A DNA stretch of 64,000 nt. Source: Flavobacterium sp. KACC 22763 (lineage in GTDB: Bacteria; Bacteroidota; Bacteroidia; Flavobacteriales; Flavobacteriaceae). Under the pieces are notes generated by a model. It worked only from the letters and a program-made list of their open reading frames with translations, searched no databases and was not told the DNA's origin. Where the stretch lies: positions 434,001 to 498,000 of the forward strand of contig NZ_CP117879.1 of the NCBI RefSeq assembly GCF_028736155.1, in the 5' to 3' direction. Within the stretch, counting starts at the first letter, position 1; the number at the start of each line of letters is the position of its first letter. Made by a program: the position numbers and the translations under genes. This document shows, one piece after another, positions 16,784-26,666 of the stretch.

Positions 16784-17959
16784 ATGGAAGCGACTTTTCT
16801 GAAATCAATCTTAGATAATGATTTCTACAAATTTACAATGCAGCATGCTGTAATTAAACTTTTTCCAAAAGCAAAGGTTCGTTATGGATTTATAAACCGC
16901 GGGAAACATATTTTTCCAGAAGGTTTTGCAGATTTACTTCGAAATTCTGTTGATGCAATGGCAGATTTACGTTTAACAAAGGAAGAAAAGAATTATCTCG
17001 CTCATTATTGCCCATATCTCGATCCCACTTATTTAGATTTTCTGCAAGGATATAGTTTTGATCCGTCTGAAGTTCAGATTAGTCAAGAAGGTTCGGAAAT
17101 AACAGTAACTGTTGAAGGATTTTGGTATAGAACCATTTTATGGGAAGTGCCTTTAATGGCTTTGATTTCGGAACTTTTTTACAAAGCAAATCATTTAATT
17201 CGTTTAAATGATGAAGCTGTAAAAAGTCTTACGAAAGAAAAAATAGAGAATTACAATAAACTTGGTGTTTCTATTTTGGAGTTTGGAACAAGGCGACGTC
17301 ACTCTTATGATGTCCAAAATCTTGTAAATGAAACTTTGCGTACTTATGGCGGACAAAGCTTCATTGGTACAAGCAATGTGCATTTTGCAATGGTAAATAA
17401 TCGAAGACCTTTAGGCACGCATGCTCATGAATGGTTTATGTTTCATGCGGCGCAATATGGCTTTAAAATGGCAAATTCCATCAGTCTAGAACATTGGACA
17501 CAAGTTTATAGCGGAGATCTCGGAATCGCTTTAACAGATACTTATACTACAGAAATATTTTTCAATCAGTTTGATAAAAAATATTCCAAACTTTTTGATG
17601 GCGTTCGACATGACAGTGGTGATCCAATTGAGTTTGCCCAAAAAGTGATTTCCCATTACATTAAAATGGGAATAGATCCAAAATCAAAAGCCATTGTTTT
17701 TTCAGATTCGCTCAATTACGATAAAGTAAAAAAGATTGTCGATTTCTGTCAGGACAAAATAAAAATGTCATTTGGAATTGGAACCAATTTTACCAACGAT
17801 GTGGGGCTTCCTCCAATGAATATGGTGATTAAATTAACAGATACAAAGCCCGATAATTTGCATTGGCAAGGTGTTGTGAAACTGTCTGATGAAAAGAACA
17901 AAAATACGGGAACGCCCGAAATGATTGCTTTGGCAAAAGAAGTTCTTGGAATAAAGTAG
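16784..17959 (+). CDS. pncB: Nicotinate phosphoribosyltransferase
   Basis: A 391-residue enzyme that joins nicotinate and PRPP to nicotinate mononucleotide in the Preiss-Handler NAD salvage route. The start at ATG 16784 is preferred over an in-frame TTG at 16775. Diagnostic blocks are DNDFYKFTMQHAVIKLFPKA, ILEFGTRRRHSYDVQN, GTHAHEWFMFHAAQYGFKMA, DLGIALTDTYTTEIFF and FDGVRHDSGDP. The length is normal. A -7-like TATCTTAG lies about 30 bases upstream. Confidence 0.95.
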   Translation: MEATFLKSILDNDFYKFTMQHAVIKLFPKAKVRYGFINRGKHIFPEGFADLLRNSVDAMADLRLTKEEKNYLAHYCPYLDPTYLDFLQGYSFDPSEVQISQEGSEITVTVEGFWYRTILWEVPLMALISELFYKANHLIRLNDEAVKSLTKEKIENYNKLGVSILEFGTRRRHSYDVQNLVNETLRTYGGQSFIGTSNVHFAMVNNRRPLGTHAHEWFMFHAAQYGFKMANSISLEHWTQVYSGDLGIALTDTYTTEIFFNQFDKKYSKLFDGVRHDSGDPIEFAQKVISHYIKMGIDPKSKAIVFSDSLNYDKVKKIVDFCQDKIKMSFGIGTNFTNDVGLPPMNMVIKLTDTKPDNLHWQGVVKLSDEKNKNTGTPEMIALAKEVLGIK

Positions 17960-18121
17960 TGTTTTTTTGCTGAAAATGCATTTTTTTATAACTTCGATAC
18001 TCGTTTTATTTTAAAATCAGCTTAAATAGATTTTAAACTGTTATTATTCATAACAAAAAGAAAATACGCTTTCATTTTTTGTTAAGAAATGGTACATTAG
18101 CAAAAAATCCTAAAATCATAT

Positions 18122-19990
18122 ATGCTAGAGCAAAATCAATATACCGAAGATAATATTCGTTCGCTTGATTGGAAAGAACATATCCGTATGCGTCCTGGAA
18201 TGTATATCGGAAAGCTTGGAGACGGTTCTTCTCCAGATGATGGTATTTACATTCTTCTAAAAGAGGTTTTAGATAACTGTATCGATGAGTTCGTAATGGG
18301 CTCAGGAAAAACTATTGAGGTAAGTATCAAAGAAAAAACGGTTACTGTTCGTGATTACGGACGTGGTATTCCGTTAGGGAAAGTGGTCGATGTAGTGTCG
18401 AAGATGAACACGGGAGGTAAATACGATTCTAAAGCTTTCCAGAAATCAGTTGGTTTAAATGGTGTCGGAACAAAAGCGGTTAATGCGCTTTCTACTTTTT
18501 TTCGTGTAGAATCGGTACGTGATGATAAACAAAAAGGAGCAGAGTTTTCTGCTGGAAATTTAGTTTTAGAAGAAGATATAATCGATACTACAAAACGTAA
18601 AGGAACAAAAGTAACTTTTACGCCAGACGAAACGATTTTCAAAAACTATAAATTCCGTTTAGAATATGTTATCAAAATGGTCAAAAATTATTGTTATCTA
18701 AACAATGGTTTGACGATTATTTTTAATGGAGAAAAATACTATTCAGAAAACGGACTTCGTGATTTGTTAGAAGAAACTATCAGCGAAGAAGATTTAGAAT
18801 ACCCAATTATTCATTTGAAAGACCATGATATTGAGGTGGCATTGACACATAGTAAAACTCAATACAGTGAAGAATATCACTCTTTCGTAAACGGTCAGAA
18901 TACAACACAAGGAGGAACGCACTTAGCGGCTTACCGTGAAGCTGTTGTAAAAACAATACGTGAATTTTATAATAAGAATTTTGATGCGTCTGACGTTCGA
19001 AAATCGATTGTAAGTGCGATTAGTATTAAGGTGATGGAACCAGTTTTTGAGTCTCAGACCAAAACAAAATTAGGTTCTACCGATATGGGTTCTGACGACG
19101 GAACACCAGCAGTTTCTGTTCGTACTTTCGTTAATGATTTTATCAAAACGAAACTAGATAATTATCTACATAAAAATCCGCCGACAGCTGAAGCTTTATT
19201 GCGTAAAATTCTTCAGGCAGAACGCGAAAGAAAAGAATTGTCAGGAATTAGAAAACTGGCGACAGATCGTGCTAAAAAAGCCAATCTTCATAATAAAAAA
19301 TTAAGAGATTGCCGTGCGCATCTTCCTGACACTAAAAATCCTAGAAACTTAGAAAGCACGCTTTTTATTACCGAGGGAGATTCGGCTTCTGGATCGATTA
19401 CAAAGTCGCGTGACGTAAACACACAAGCGGTTTTCAGTTTACGTGGTAAACCTCTGAATTCATACGGAATGTCTAAAAAGATTGTGTATGAAAATGAAGA
19501 ATTCAATTTATTGCAAGCTGCACTTGATATCGAAGACGGACTAGAAAAACTACGTTATAACAATATCGTAATCGCAACCGATGCCGATGTCGACGGAATG
19601 CACATTCGTTTGCTTTTGATTACTTTCTTTTTACAGTTTTTCCCTGAGTTAATAAAAGAAGGGCATTTGTATATTTTACAGACACCTCTTTTCAGGGTTC
19701 GAAACAAAAAAGAAACGATTTATTGTTATTCTGAAGAAGAAAGAAAAGACGCGATTGAGAAACTAAAACCAAAACCAGAAATCACTCGATTCAAAGGTTT
19801 GGGAGAGATTTCGCCAGATGAGTTCAAGAACTTTATTGGAGACACAATTCGCCTTGATCCGGTTATGATGGATAAACATACTTCGATTGAGCAATTGTTA
19901 TCTTTCTACATGGGGAAAAACACGCCAGACAGACAAGAGTTTATTATCAAGAATTTGAAGGTGGAGATTGATGAGCTTGAGGAGGCTTAA
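18122..19990 (+). CDS. parE: DNA topoisomerase IV subunit B
   Basis: A 622-residue type IIA topoisomerase ATPase subunit. It has the GHKL ATP site ([53 protein letters not shown]), the transducer domain, and the TOPRIM region ([33 protein letters not shown]). The direct neighbour parC, 45 bases downstream, makes topoisomerase IV more likely than gyrase. It decatenates daughter chromosomes. Confidence 0.93.
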   Translation: MLEQNQYTEDNIRSLDWKEHIRMRPGMYIGKLGDGSSPDDGIYILLKEVLDNCIDEFVMGSGKTIEVSIKEKTVTVRDYGRGIPLGKVVDVVSKMNTGGKYDSKAFQKSVGLNGVGTKAVNALSTFFRVESVRDDKQKGAEFSAGNLVLEEDIIDTTKRKGTKVTFTPDETIFKNYKFRLEYVIKMVKNYCYLNNGLTIIFNGEKYYSENGLRDLLEETISEEDLEYPIIHLKDHDIEVALTHSKTQYSEEYHSFVNGQNTTQGGTHLAAYREAVVKTIREFYNKNFDASDVRKSIVSAISIKVMEPVFESQTKTKLGSTDMGSDDGTPAVSVRTFVNDFIKTKLDNYLHKNPPTAEALLRKILQAERERKELSGIRKLATDRAKKANLHNKKLRDCRAHLPDTKNPRNLESTLFITEGDSASGSITKSRDVNTQAVFSLRGKPLNSYGMSKKIVYENEEFNLLQAALDIEDGLEKLRYNNIVIATDADVDGMHIRLLLITFFLQFFPELIKEGHLYILQTPLFRVRNKKETIYCYSEEERKDAIEKLKPKPEITRFKGLGEISPDEFKNFIGDTIRLDPVMMDKHTSIEQLLSFYMGKNTPDRQEFIIKNLKVEIDELEEA

Positions 19991-20035
19991 AATTAAAGAA
20001 GAAGAATTTTTTAGTAGTTATACTGAACAAAATAT

Positions 20036-22756
20036 ATGAAAGACGAAGAAGACGATAACATAATTCCAAACGACGACGAGAATAATCAAGATGAAAACCT
20101 GATGGATGACAGTCAGGATGGAGATGACGATGAGATTATCGACGTAGATGCGAAGCATTTTGAAGGACAGCATTTTTACGAAAATCAGGAAGAAGAGGGT
20201 GAAGATGTTATTACGAAAGTAACAGGAATGTACAAAGATTGGTTCTTAGATTATGCTTCGTATGTAATTTTAGAACGTGCAGTTCCTGCTATCGAGGACG
20301 GATTCAAACCTGTTCAGCGTCGTATTATGCACTCTTTAAAAGAGCTGGATGATGGTCGTTATAACAAAGTTGCCAATGTTGTTGGTCACACCATGCAGTA
20401 TCACCCACACGGAGATGCGAGTATTGGTGATGCAATGGTGCAAATTGGTCAAAAAGATTTATTGATTGACTGCCAAGGAAACTGGGGAAATATTTTAACA
20501 GGTGACGGTGCGGCAGCGCCCCGTTATATTGAGGCACGTTTATCTAAATTTGCTTTGGAGGTTTTGTATTCTCCAAAAATCACAGAATGGGGACTGTCGT
20601 ATGACGGTAGAAAAGCTGAACCAATTAATCTTCCAGTAAAATTTCCATTGCTTTTAGCGCAAGGGGCGGAAGGTATTGCGGTTGGTTTATCAACGAAAGT
20701 TTTGCCTCATAACTTCAATGAATTAATTGATGCTTCGATTAAAATCTTAAAAGGGAAGCCGTTTACGCTTTATCCTGATTTTATGACGCAGGGTATTGCT
20801 GATGTTTCGAATTATAACGACGGAATGCGTGGCGGACGTGTGCGTGTGCGTGCTAAAATTTCGCAGTTAGACAAAAATACCTTGGTGATTACGCAGATTC
20901 CGTTTTCTACCAATACATCGAGTTTAATTGACAGTATTTTGAAAGCCAATGAAAAAGGCAAAATCAAAATCAAGAAAATTGAAGACAATACTGCGGCCGA
21001 TGTTGAGATTTTAATTCACCTTTTCCCAGGTGTTTCGCCAGATAAGACAATTGACGCATTGTTTGCCTTTACAGCCTGCGAAACTTCTGTAGCACCTTTA
21101 GGATGCGTTATTGAAGACAATAAGCCGTTGTTTATCGGAGTTTCACAAATGTTGAAAATTTCAACAGAAAGAACAGTTGATTTGCTTAAGCAAGAGCTTG
21201 AAATTCAGCTTGAAGAATTAAAAAATAAGTGGCATTTCTCTACTTTAGAAAAAATCTTCATCCGTGAAGAAATGTATATTGACTTCAAATTATACGGAGA
21301 CAGAGAATCACTTTACAAATATTTATATGATCGTTTTGAGCCTTTCAAGAAATCATTTGTTAGAGAAATCAATGACGATGATTTACAGCGTTTGACTCAG
21401 ATCCCGATGATTCGTATTACGCGTTTCGACTCTGATAAAGCCGATGAATTGATTTCAAGGTTAGAAGAAGAAATGAAAGAGGTAGAATACAATTTAGAAC
21501 ATCTTACAGATTTTGCTATTGCTTACTTTACCAAATTAAAAGAGAAATACGGAAAAGGACGCGAGCGTCAGACTGAACTTCGTGTGTTTGATAACGTTGA
21601 GGCAACCAAAGTTGTTTTAAGAAATACAAAACTATATGTAAACCGTGAAGAAGGTTTCGTAGGAACAAGTTTAAAGAAAGACGAATATGTAGGCGATTGT
21701 TCCGATATTGATGATGTTATCGTGTTTTTGCGAGATGGAACATTGATGATCACAAAAGTCGATGCCAAAACTTTTATAGGGAAAGATATTATACACGCTG
21801 CCGTTTTTGATAAAAACGATAAACGTACCATTTACAATATGATGTACCGCGATGGTAAATCAGGACCGTCTTATATCAAACGTTTTAATGTTACTGGAGT
21901 AACCCGTGATAAAGCGTACGATTTAACAAATGGAACAAACGGTTCTCAGGTTGTTTATTTCTCGCATAATCCAAATGGAGAAGCTGAGGTTGTAACTATT
22001 TTATTGCGTCAAGTTGGAACGATCAAGAAATTGAAATTTGATATTGATTTTGCTAAACTGGCAATTAAAGGACGAGGTTCTAAAGGAAACTTAGTGACCA
22101 AATATCCGATTAAGAAAATCGAATTAAAAGAAAAAGGAATTTCGACTTTGCTGCCAAGAAAAGTTTGGTTTGATGATACCGTAAAACGTTTAAATGTTGA
22201 CGCAAGAGGAGAATTGTTAGGAGAATTTAAACCGACAGATAAAATCTTAGTAATTAATCAGTCTGGTAAATTAAAAGTGCTTATTCCGGAATTATCTACT
22301 CATTTTGATGAAGATATGATTGTTCTGGAGAAATGGAAACCTAAAAAACCGATTTCTGCGATTTACTATGATGGAGAAAAAGAGCGTTATTTCTTAAAAC
22401 GTTTCTTGGTTGAAAATGAAGGAAAAGAAGAAAGCTTTATTACCGACCATCCGAATTCGCAATTGGAAATCGTTTCGACAGATTATCGTCCTGTAGCGCA
22501 ATTGGTTTTTGCAAAAGTAAAAGGAGTTCAAAAAGATGATCTTCATATTGATGTTGAAGACTTTATAGCTGTAAAAGGTTTTAAAGCTTTAGGAAACCAA
22601 TTGACGACTGATAAATTAAGACAAGTAAATTTATTAGAACCACTACCTTATGAAGAACCTGTCGAAGAAATTCCAGAAAGACCTGAAATTCTGGAAGATG
22701 ATGCAGTGGAAACAGAATTAGATGATGATGGCCAAATAGGTTTGGTTTTAGAATAA
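20036..22756 (+). CDS. parC: DNA topoisomerase IV subunit A
   Basis: A 906-residue breakage-reunion subunit. The region from GMYKDWFLDYASYVILERAV, through GFKPVQRRIMHSL, to the catalytic Tyr region (GDGAAAPRYIEARLSKFALE) is standard, followed by the tower and coiled-coil and a C-terminal beta-pinwheel. The first ~60 residues are a very acidic Asp/Glu tail not part of the catalytic core, and the C-terminus is also acidic. It is cotranscribed with parE and ends at a two-way terminator facing the T6SS locus. Confidence 0.93.
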   Translation: MKDEEDDNIIPNDDENNQDENLMDDSQDGDDDEIIDVDAKHFEGQHFYENQEEEGEDVITKVTGMYKDWFLDYASYVILERAVPAIEDGFKPVQRRIMHSLKELDDGRYNKVANVVGHTMQYHPHGDASIGDAMVQIGQKDLLIDCQGNWGNILTGDGAAAPRYIEARLSKFALEVLYSPKITEWGLSYDGRKAEPINLPVKFPLLLAQGAEGIAVGLSTKVLPHNFNELIDASIKILKGKPFTLYPDFMTQGIADVSNYNDGMRGGRVRVRAKISQLDKNTLVITQIPFSTNTSSLIDSILKANEKGKIKIKKIEDNTAADVEILIHLFPGVSPDKTIDALFAFTACETSVAPLGCVIEDNKPLFIGVSQMLKISTERTVDLLKQELEIQLEELKNKWHFSTLEKIFIREEMYIDFKLYGDRESLYKYLYDRFEPFKKSFVREINDDDLQRLTQIPMIRITRFDSDKADELISRLEEEMKEVEYNLEHLTDFAIAYFTKLKEKYGKGRERQTELRVFDNVEATKVVLRNTKLYVNREEGFVGTSLKKDEYVGDCSDIDDVIVFLRDGTLMITKVDAKTFIGKDIIHAAVFDKNDKRTIYNMMYRDGKSGPSYIKRFNVTGVTRDKAYDLTNGTNGSQVVYFSHNPNGEAEVVTILLRQVGTIKKLKFDIDFAKLAIKGRGSKGNLVTKYPIKKIELKEKGISTLLPRKVWFDDTVKRLNVDARGELLGEFKPTDKILVINQSGKLKVLIPELSTHFDEDMIVLEKWKPKKPISAIYYDGEKERYFLKRFLVENEGKEESFITDHPNSQLEIVSTDYRPVAQLVFAKVKGVQKDDLHIDVEDFIAVKGFKALGNQLTTDKLRQVNLLEPLPYEEPVEEIPERPEILEDDAVETELDDDGQIGLVLE

Positions 22757-22761
22757 TAAAT

Positions 22762-22797
22762 AAAAAACGCTAAGATTTAGTTCTTAGCGTTTTTTTA
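22762..22797. terminator. Two-way terminator between parC and tssH
   Basis: A 10-bp stem (AACGCTAAGA with TCTTAGCGTT) with A-run on the left and T-run on the right can stop both converging transcripts. It marks the left boundary of the T6SS locus. Confidence 0.9.
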
Positions 22798-22806
22798 TAG
22801 GTTAAA

Positions 22807-25269
22807 TTAATTCTCAACCGAAACAGATTCTGCTATAATCCATTTCACTTCGTTGTTTTCAATAATTACTGAGATGCTGTCGTTGTCTTTAACTTCCCCA
22901 GAAATTATCTTTTTAGCCAGCGGTCTTCTTAAATGTGTTCTAATGATGTTTTTGATAGGTCTTGCGCCATATTTTGCATTGTAACCATTTTCGGCTAGAT
23001 ATAGTTTAGTTTCTAAAGGAATTTCTACTGTCATTTTACTATTCTTTAATAAATCAATGAATTCCTTTTTTAGATGGATCTCAAATATTTTTAGAGCATT
23101 TTCTTTATTGATTGGAGCAAAAGGTACAATCTCAGTCAAACGTCCTAAAAATTCAGGCCTGAAATAATTTGCCATAATTTCCATTAACGAACTAGATGCT
23201 GGAATTTCACCATTATTAAATGTATTAACGATATGATCTGCACCAATATTCGACGTAAATAGAATGATGGCATTGGAGAAATCACCTTCTTTTCCTAAAC
23301 GATCGTGCAGTTTTCCTTCATCCATAATCTGAAGAAATACGTCAAAAACGGAAGGATGTGCCTTTTCAATTTCATCAAACAAAACAATAGAATACGGTTT
23401 TTGTCTAATCTTGTTTACTAGTAATCCGCCTTCTTCATAACCAACATATCCTGGAGGCGCACCGTATAACAATGCAGCCGAATGTTCTTCTTTAAATTCA
23501 GACATATCAAAACGAATAATAGCATTTTCATCCTGAAAAAGAAATTCAGCCAAACTTTTAGCCAATTCGGTTTTTCCTGTTCCTGTTGGGCCTAGGAAAA
23601 AGAAAGAAGCAATTGGCTGTCCTGCTTTGCTTAAACCCGATCGTGATTCTAAAATAGAACCGGCAACAGTCTCAATACAATGATCCTGTCCAATTACTCT
23701 TCGGCCTAAAACTTCCTCAATGTTATTAAGTTTCTGTTTCTCTTCTTCTTTAAGTTTTCCCGCAGGAATACCCGTTTTTTTAGCGATTATCAAAGACAAA
23801 TCAAAAGCCTCAATATGGGAGCGTTTGTCAAGCGCTTTTTCTTCAAGTGTGCTAATAAGGTTTTCAATATAACTTAGAATCGATTCTGATGTTTCAAAAT
23901 TTAGTTTTTCATTTTGCTCATCAACATCTATCAAAAACGCTGTTTTGTTTGTTAAATCATTTAGAAACCAATTATACTCTTTTAGTAATTGATTTTCTGA
24001 TAAATTGTCTTTGTTCTCTTTTAATAGATTTAACTTATTGGTAATAGACTGCTTCTCATTAAGAAAAGATTCTCCCGAAGTTTTTAGAACAGACATCGTA
24101 TGGTCAATCAAATTAATGGCTGATTCAGGAAGACTTTTTTCCTTTAAATACCGTTTAGATAATCGAATAGATTCTGAAATCGTTTCATCATCTATTTGTA
24201 TTTTATGATGTTCTTGATAGGTTTTGATAGATTCGCGAATCATACGAAACAGAGTTTCATCATCAGCTTCTTCCAGTTTTACAATTTCAAACATTCCAGC
24301 AAGTCCTTGCTCTTTTTCAATTCTTTTAGAATATTCGTCAATTGTAGAGGTGGCAATAATATTTAGCCCTTTTGCTAGCTCGCCTTTAAGAACATTTGAA
24401 ACGCCTGAATCTCCTCCATTTTTATCAAGTAAAATATGAATTTCTTCAATAATTAGTATAGCTCTCGGATATTGTTTAAGTTCCTGAATACAGTTTTTTA
24501 ATCGATCTTCTATTTCGCCTTTGTATGAAGCTCCAGCAATAAGTGAGGAAAGATCAAGTTCAAACAGCTGTACCTTGTTTAAAATATCTGGAACTTGATT
24601 GGCAGTTACATCTTGAATAAGAGTATCAATTAAAATTGATTTTCCAATGCCGCGATCGCCAATAAGCAAAACATTGGGTTTAGAAAATCGGCAGAGTATT
24701 TCTTTTATGGCATTCAATTCGGCTTCACGCCCAATTGCGGATACTCTTTTTTTATTTTTTTCTAGGTTTTTATGAACGCAATATTTGCTCAAAAAGCCTT
24801 TTTTTACTTCTTGTTTTATACCGTTTTCCGTTTGTGGAATAACAATTTGATCTTCTAGCAATTCATTTCTAGAGATGGGGTAGGATTTCATCTGATCGAA
24901 GTTGAAACCTACACCGGGAGAACTTAAAGCGGTTATAATGGCATAGAGGCTAATTTCATCTTCATTCAAAGCAATTCGTACCGATTCTGCTTCTTTTATA
25001 ATATCGTCGATCAAATCGCTTGGTTCAGCATCGAGAACATGAGTGGTTTTAGGTTCTTCTTCGATTCGAACTTCTGCCCATTCATCAAGATAATAGACAT
25101 CTTTGCCCATAGCTTCGAGCCGTTTCAAAAGTGATAAATCTCTGTTTAAAATGGCTTTTAATAAATGGGATGCTGAATAGTATTTATTTGAATTGGTTTT
25201 AGCAATTTTCTTGGCAATTTCTAGTGCACTTAATAATTCTGCACTGAAAACGTTTTTTTCTTCTTCCAT
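22807..25269 (-). CDS. tssH: T6SS sheath-disassembly ATPase TssH (ClpV)
   Basis: An 820-residue class I Clp/Hsp100 ATPase that recycles contracted TssB/C sheath in the cytoplasm. An N-terminal Clp-N helical domain spans ~1-150. AAA1 has Walker A GDRGIGKS near residue 204. AAA2 has GPTGTGKTELAKSLAEFLF with Walker B IVLFDEIEKAHPSVFDVFLQ and arginine-finger region RPEFLGRLTEIVPF. A C-terminal D2 small domain has GARPIKNIIRTHLRRPLAK. ClpB would be similar, but the position inside a T6SS locus and the divergent N-domain favour TssH. It lies 8 bases downstream of the PKD-domain gene and is cotranscribed with it. Confidence 0.88.
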   Translation of the reverse strand: MEEEKNVFSAELLSALEIAKKIAKTNSNKYYSASHLLKAILNRDLSLLKRLEAMGKDVYYLDEWAEVRIEEEPKTTHVLDAEPSDLIDDIIKEAESVRIALNEDEISLYAIITALSSPGVGFNFDQMKSYPISRNELLEDQIVIPQTENGIKQEVKKGFLSKYCVHKNLEKNKKRVSAIGREAELNAIKEILCRFSKPNVLLIGDRGIGKSILIDTLIQDVTANQVPDILNKVQLFELDLSSLIAGASYKGEIEDRLKNCIQELKQYPRAILIIEEIHILLDKNGGDSGVSNVLKGELAKGLNIIATSTIDEYSKRIEKEQGLAGMFEIVKLEEADDETLFRMIRESIKTYQEHHKIQIDDETISESIRLSKRYLKEKSLPESAINLIDHTMSVLKTSGESFLNEKQSITNKLNLLKENKDNLSENQLLKEYNWFLNDLTNKTAFLIDVDEQNEKLNFETSESILSYIENLISTLEEKALDKRSHIEAFDLSLIIAKKTGIPAGKLKEEEKQKLNNIEEVLGRRVIGQDHCIETVAGSILESRSGLSKAGQPIASFFFLGPTGTGKTELAKSLAEFLFQDENAIIRFDMSEFKEEHSAALLYGAPPGYVGYEEGGLLVNKIRQKPYSIVLFDEIEKAHPSVFDVFLQIMDEGKLHDRLGKEGDFSNAIILFTSNIGADHIVNTFNNGEIPASSSLMEIMANYFRPEFLGRLTEIVPFAPINKENALKIFEIHLKKEFIDLLKNSKMTVEIPLETKLYLAENGYNAKYGARPIKNIIRTHLRRPLAKKIISGEVKDNDSISVIIENNEVKWIIAESVSVEN

Positions 25270-25277
25270 ATCAAAAT

Positions 25278-26330
25278 TTAATCTTTAGACCATATCAGGT
25301 ATTTTTTTACTTTATAGCTGATATTTAATCCTTTAATGCAGTTAGTTTGTTTGTCTTTGTTTAAACGTATTGATTCAATCTTTATCTTTTTCCCTTTTAC
25401 AGAAGCGCATAATTGAGAAAAAGTCAAAAGATCGTTATCATTTTTTACCACAGGAACATCTAAATCATCACACAGGAATTCTGCAAAATCATCTTTTGTT
25501 TTACTGCCTTCTGCTACTTTTTTGAATAAAATTTCAAACTGATCTTCAGACATTTTAGGCGCTTTTTTTGGTACAGCAGTAGTGTCTTTTACTGTTTTGG
25601 TTTTTGGCGCAACTGGAACATATTGCAGCATTTCTTCCAACGGATCTTTTTTTACAGATCCTCGAGGCAATGCAAAAGCCTCTGCTTTTTTTTCAAATTC
25701 ATATGAGCTTACATCCAGTGGATTAGTCTTTTTAATTACTCTTGGATGCACATAAATAATCTTTTTTGCCACACGGCTAAAATCTCCGTTTATAACTAAA
25801 GTAATTGTTTTTTCACCTGGTGTTATAAAGCTGTAAACAGGATTAGAGGAGGTTTCATCAATGCCTTTATTTTCACCAAACGCCCATTCCCAAGTTCGCG
25901 CATCATCAGAAATTGATTTAAAATACGCGGGCTGTCCAACTGTAATGGTTTTGGGTGCAATAATTTTTGGCGTGCCTATTTTATCAGCAGCAAATTTGTC
26001 TTTTATAGTGATTTCTTTTGTATGGGTACAATTGCCATTTATTGTTAAAGTCACATAGTATTTTCCCGGATTTTTATAAATGTGAAAAGTGTGTTTTCTG
26101 ACATCTTTTTCTGACCCGTCCCCGAAGTCCCAAATCCATGATTTTGCATTAGGAGTTTTGTCATAAAATTCTATCGATTCCTCTGATTGTGAATGATCTG
26201 CAAAAATGTAAAACTTGGCATCTTCACAATCGACATGGTTAAAAAATTGGATGATAAATGCAATGATTCCAGCTAATAAGAGAAGTGCAAAAAAAAATAC
26301 AACTCTAACATCAATATTTTTTTGATTCAT
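25278..26330 (-). CDS. T6SSiii PKD-domain membrane protein (TssP candidate)
   Basis: A 350-residue protein with one N-terminal membrane helix (VVFFFALLLLAGIIAFIIQF). Two PKD-type Ig-like domains follow: the first contains KSWIWDFGDGSEKDVRKHTF and PGKYYVTLTINGNC, the second TWEWAFGENKGIDETSSNPV and TPGEKTITLVINGDF. A low-complexity Lys/Pro linker and a helical C-terminal domain (residues ~265-350) complete it. Topology suggests an inner-membrane anchor with the rest in the periplasm. T6SSiii loci of Bacteroidota use TssN, O, P, Q, R in place of TssJ/L/M. By context and topology this is a candidate for the TssP-type component, but I could not confirm the name. Confidence 0.6.
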   Translation of the reverse strand: MNQKNIDVRVVFFFALLLLAGIIAFIIQFFNHVDCEDAKFYIFADHSQSEESIEFYDKTPNAKSWIWDFGDGSEKDVRKHTFHIYKNPGKYYVTLTINGNCTHTKEITIKDKFAADKIGTPKIIAPKTITVGQPAYFKSISDDARTWEWAFGENKGIDETSSNPVYSFITPGEKTITLVINGDFSRVAKKIIYVHPRVIKKTNPLDVSSYEFEKKAEAFALPRGSVKKDPLEEMLQYVPVAPKTKTVKDTTAVPKKAPKMSEDQFEILFKKVAEGSKTKDDFAEFLCDDLDVPVVKNDNDLLTFSQLCASVKGKKIKIESIRLNKDKQTNCIKGLNISYKVKKYLIWSKD

Positions 26331-26666
26331 TTTGATATTTTACTATGTAAGATAATTTTAACAAAAATTGGAAGCAAATGTAATTTTATTTATTTTAAAA
26401 AAGCTATATTTTATAATATAAATTTTACAAATTTTATTTGTATTCTTACAAAATATTTTGTTAGGTTTGTAGCTATCACATCCAAAAATGTAAATAAATT
26501 CATTATAAAGGAGTTACGTTCAAAAAGAAGAATTTTCTCAGGTTTGAAAAGTGAAAATAAGCTGAAAAGTTTGTTTTTTATGTTGCTTAAAAATTTAAAA
26601 AAGATCCATTTTGGGTTTGAAATAAAGTTTAATTATCTAAAAAAAGAGTACTAAATAATATTTTTT
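26331..26666. promoter_or_regulatory. Divergent control region of the T6SS locus
   Basis: This very AT-rich 336-bp gap separates the leftward PKD-tssH genes from the rightward block. On the plus strand TTG at 26438-26440 and TAGGTTTG at 26462-26469 (spacing 21) form a good Bacteroidota promoter. On the minus strand CAAATGTA at 26375-26382 is the complement of a perfect TAnnTTTG box about 45 bases from the leftward start, without a clear -33 TTG. An open frame in the gap (26322-26654) has an implausible composition and is not accepted as a gene. Confidence 0.45.

Noticed and set aside
22807-25269. Housekeeping chaperone ClpB
   Set aside because: The protein has both AAA modules, but the N-terminal and middle regions are divergent and it is cotranscribed with a T6SS membrane protein inside the locus.
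26322-26654. 110-residue open frame in the divergent T6SS control region
   Set aside because: Composition is dominated by Ile, Phe, Lys and Asn as expected from random AT-rich DNA. It overlaps the start of the leftward gene and contains the likely promoters of both directions.
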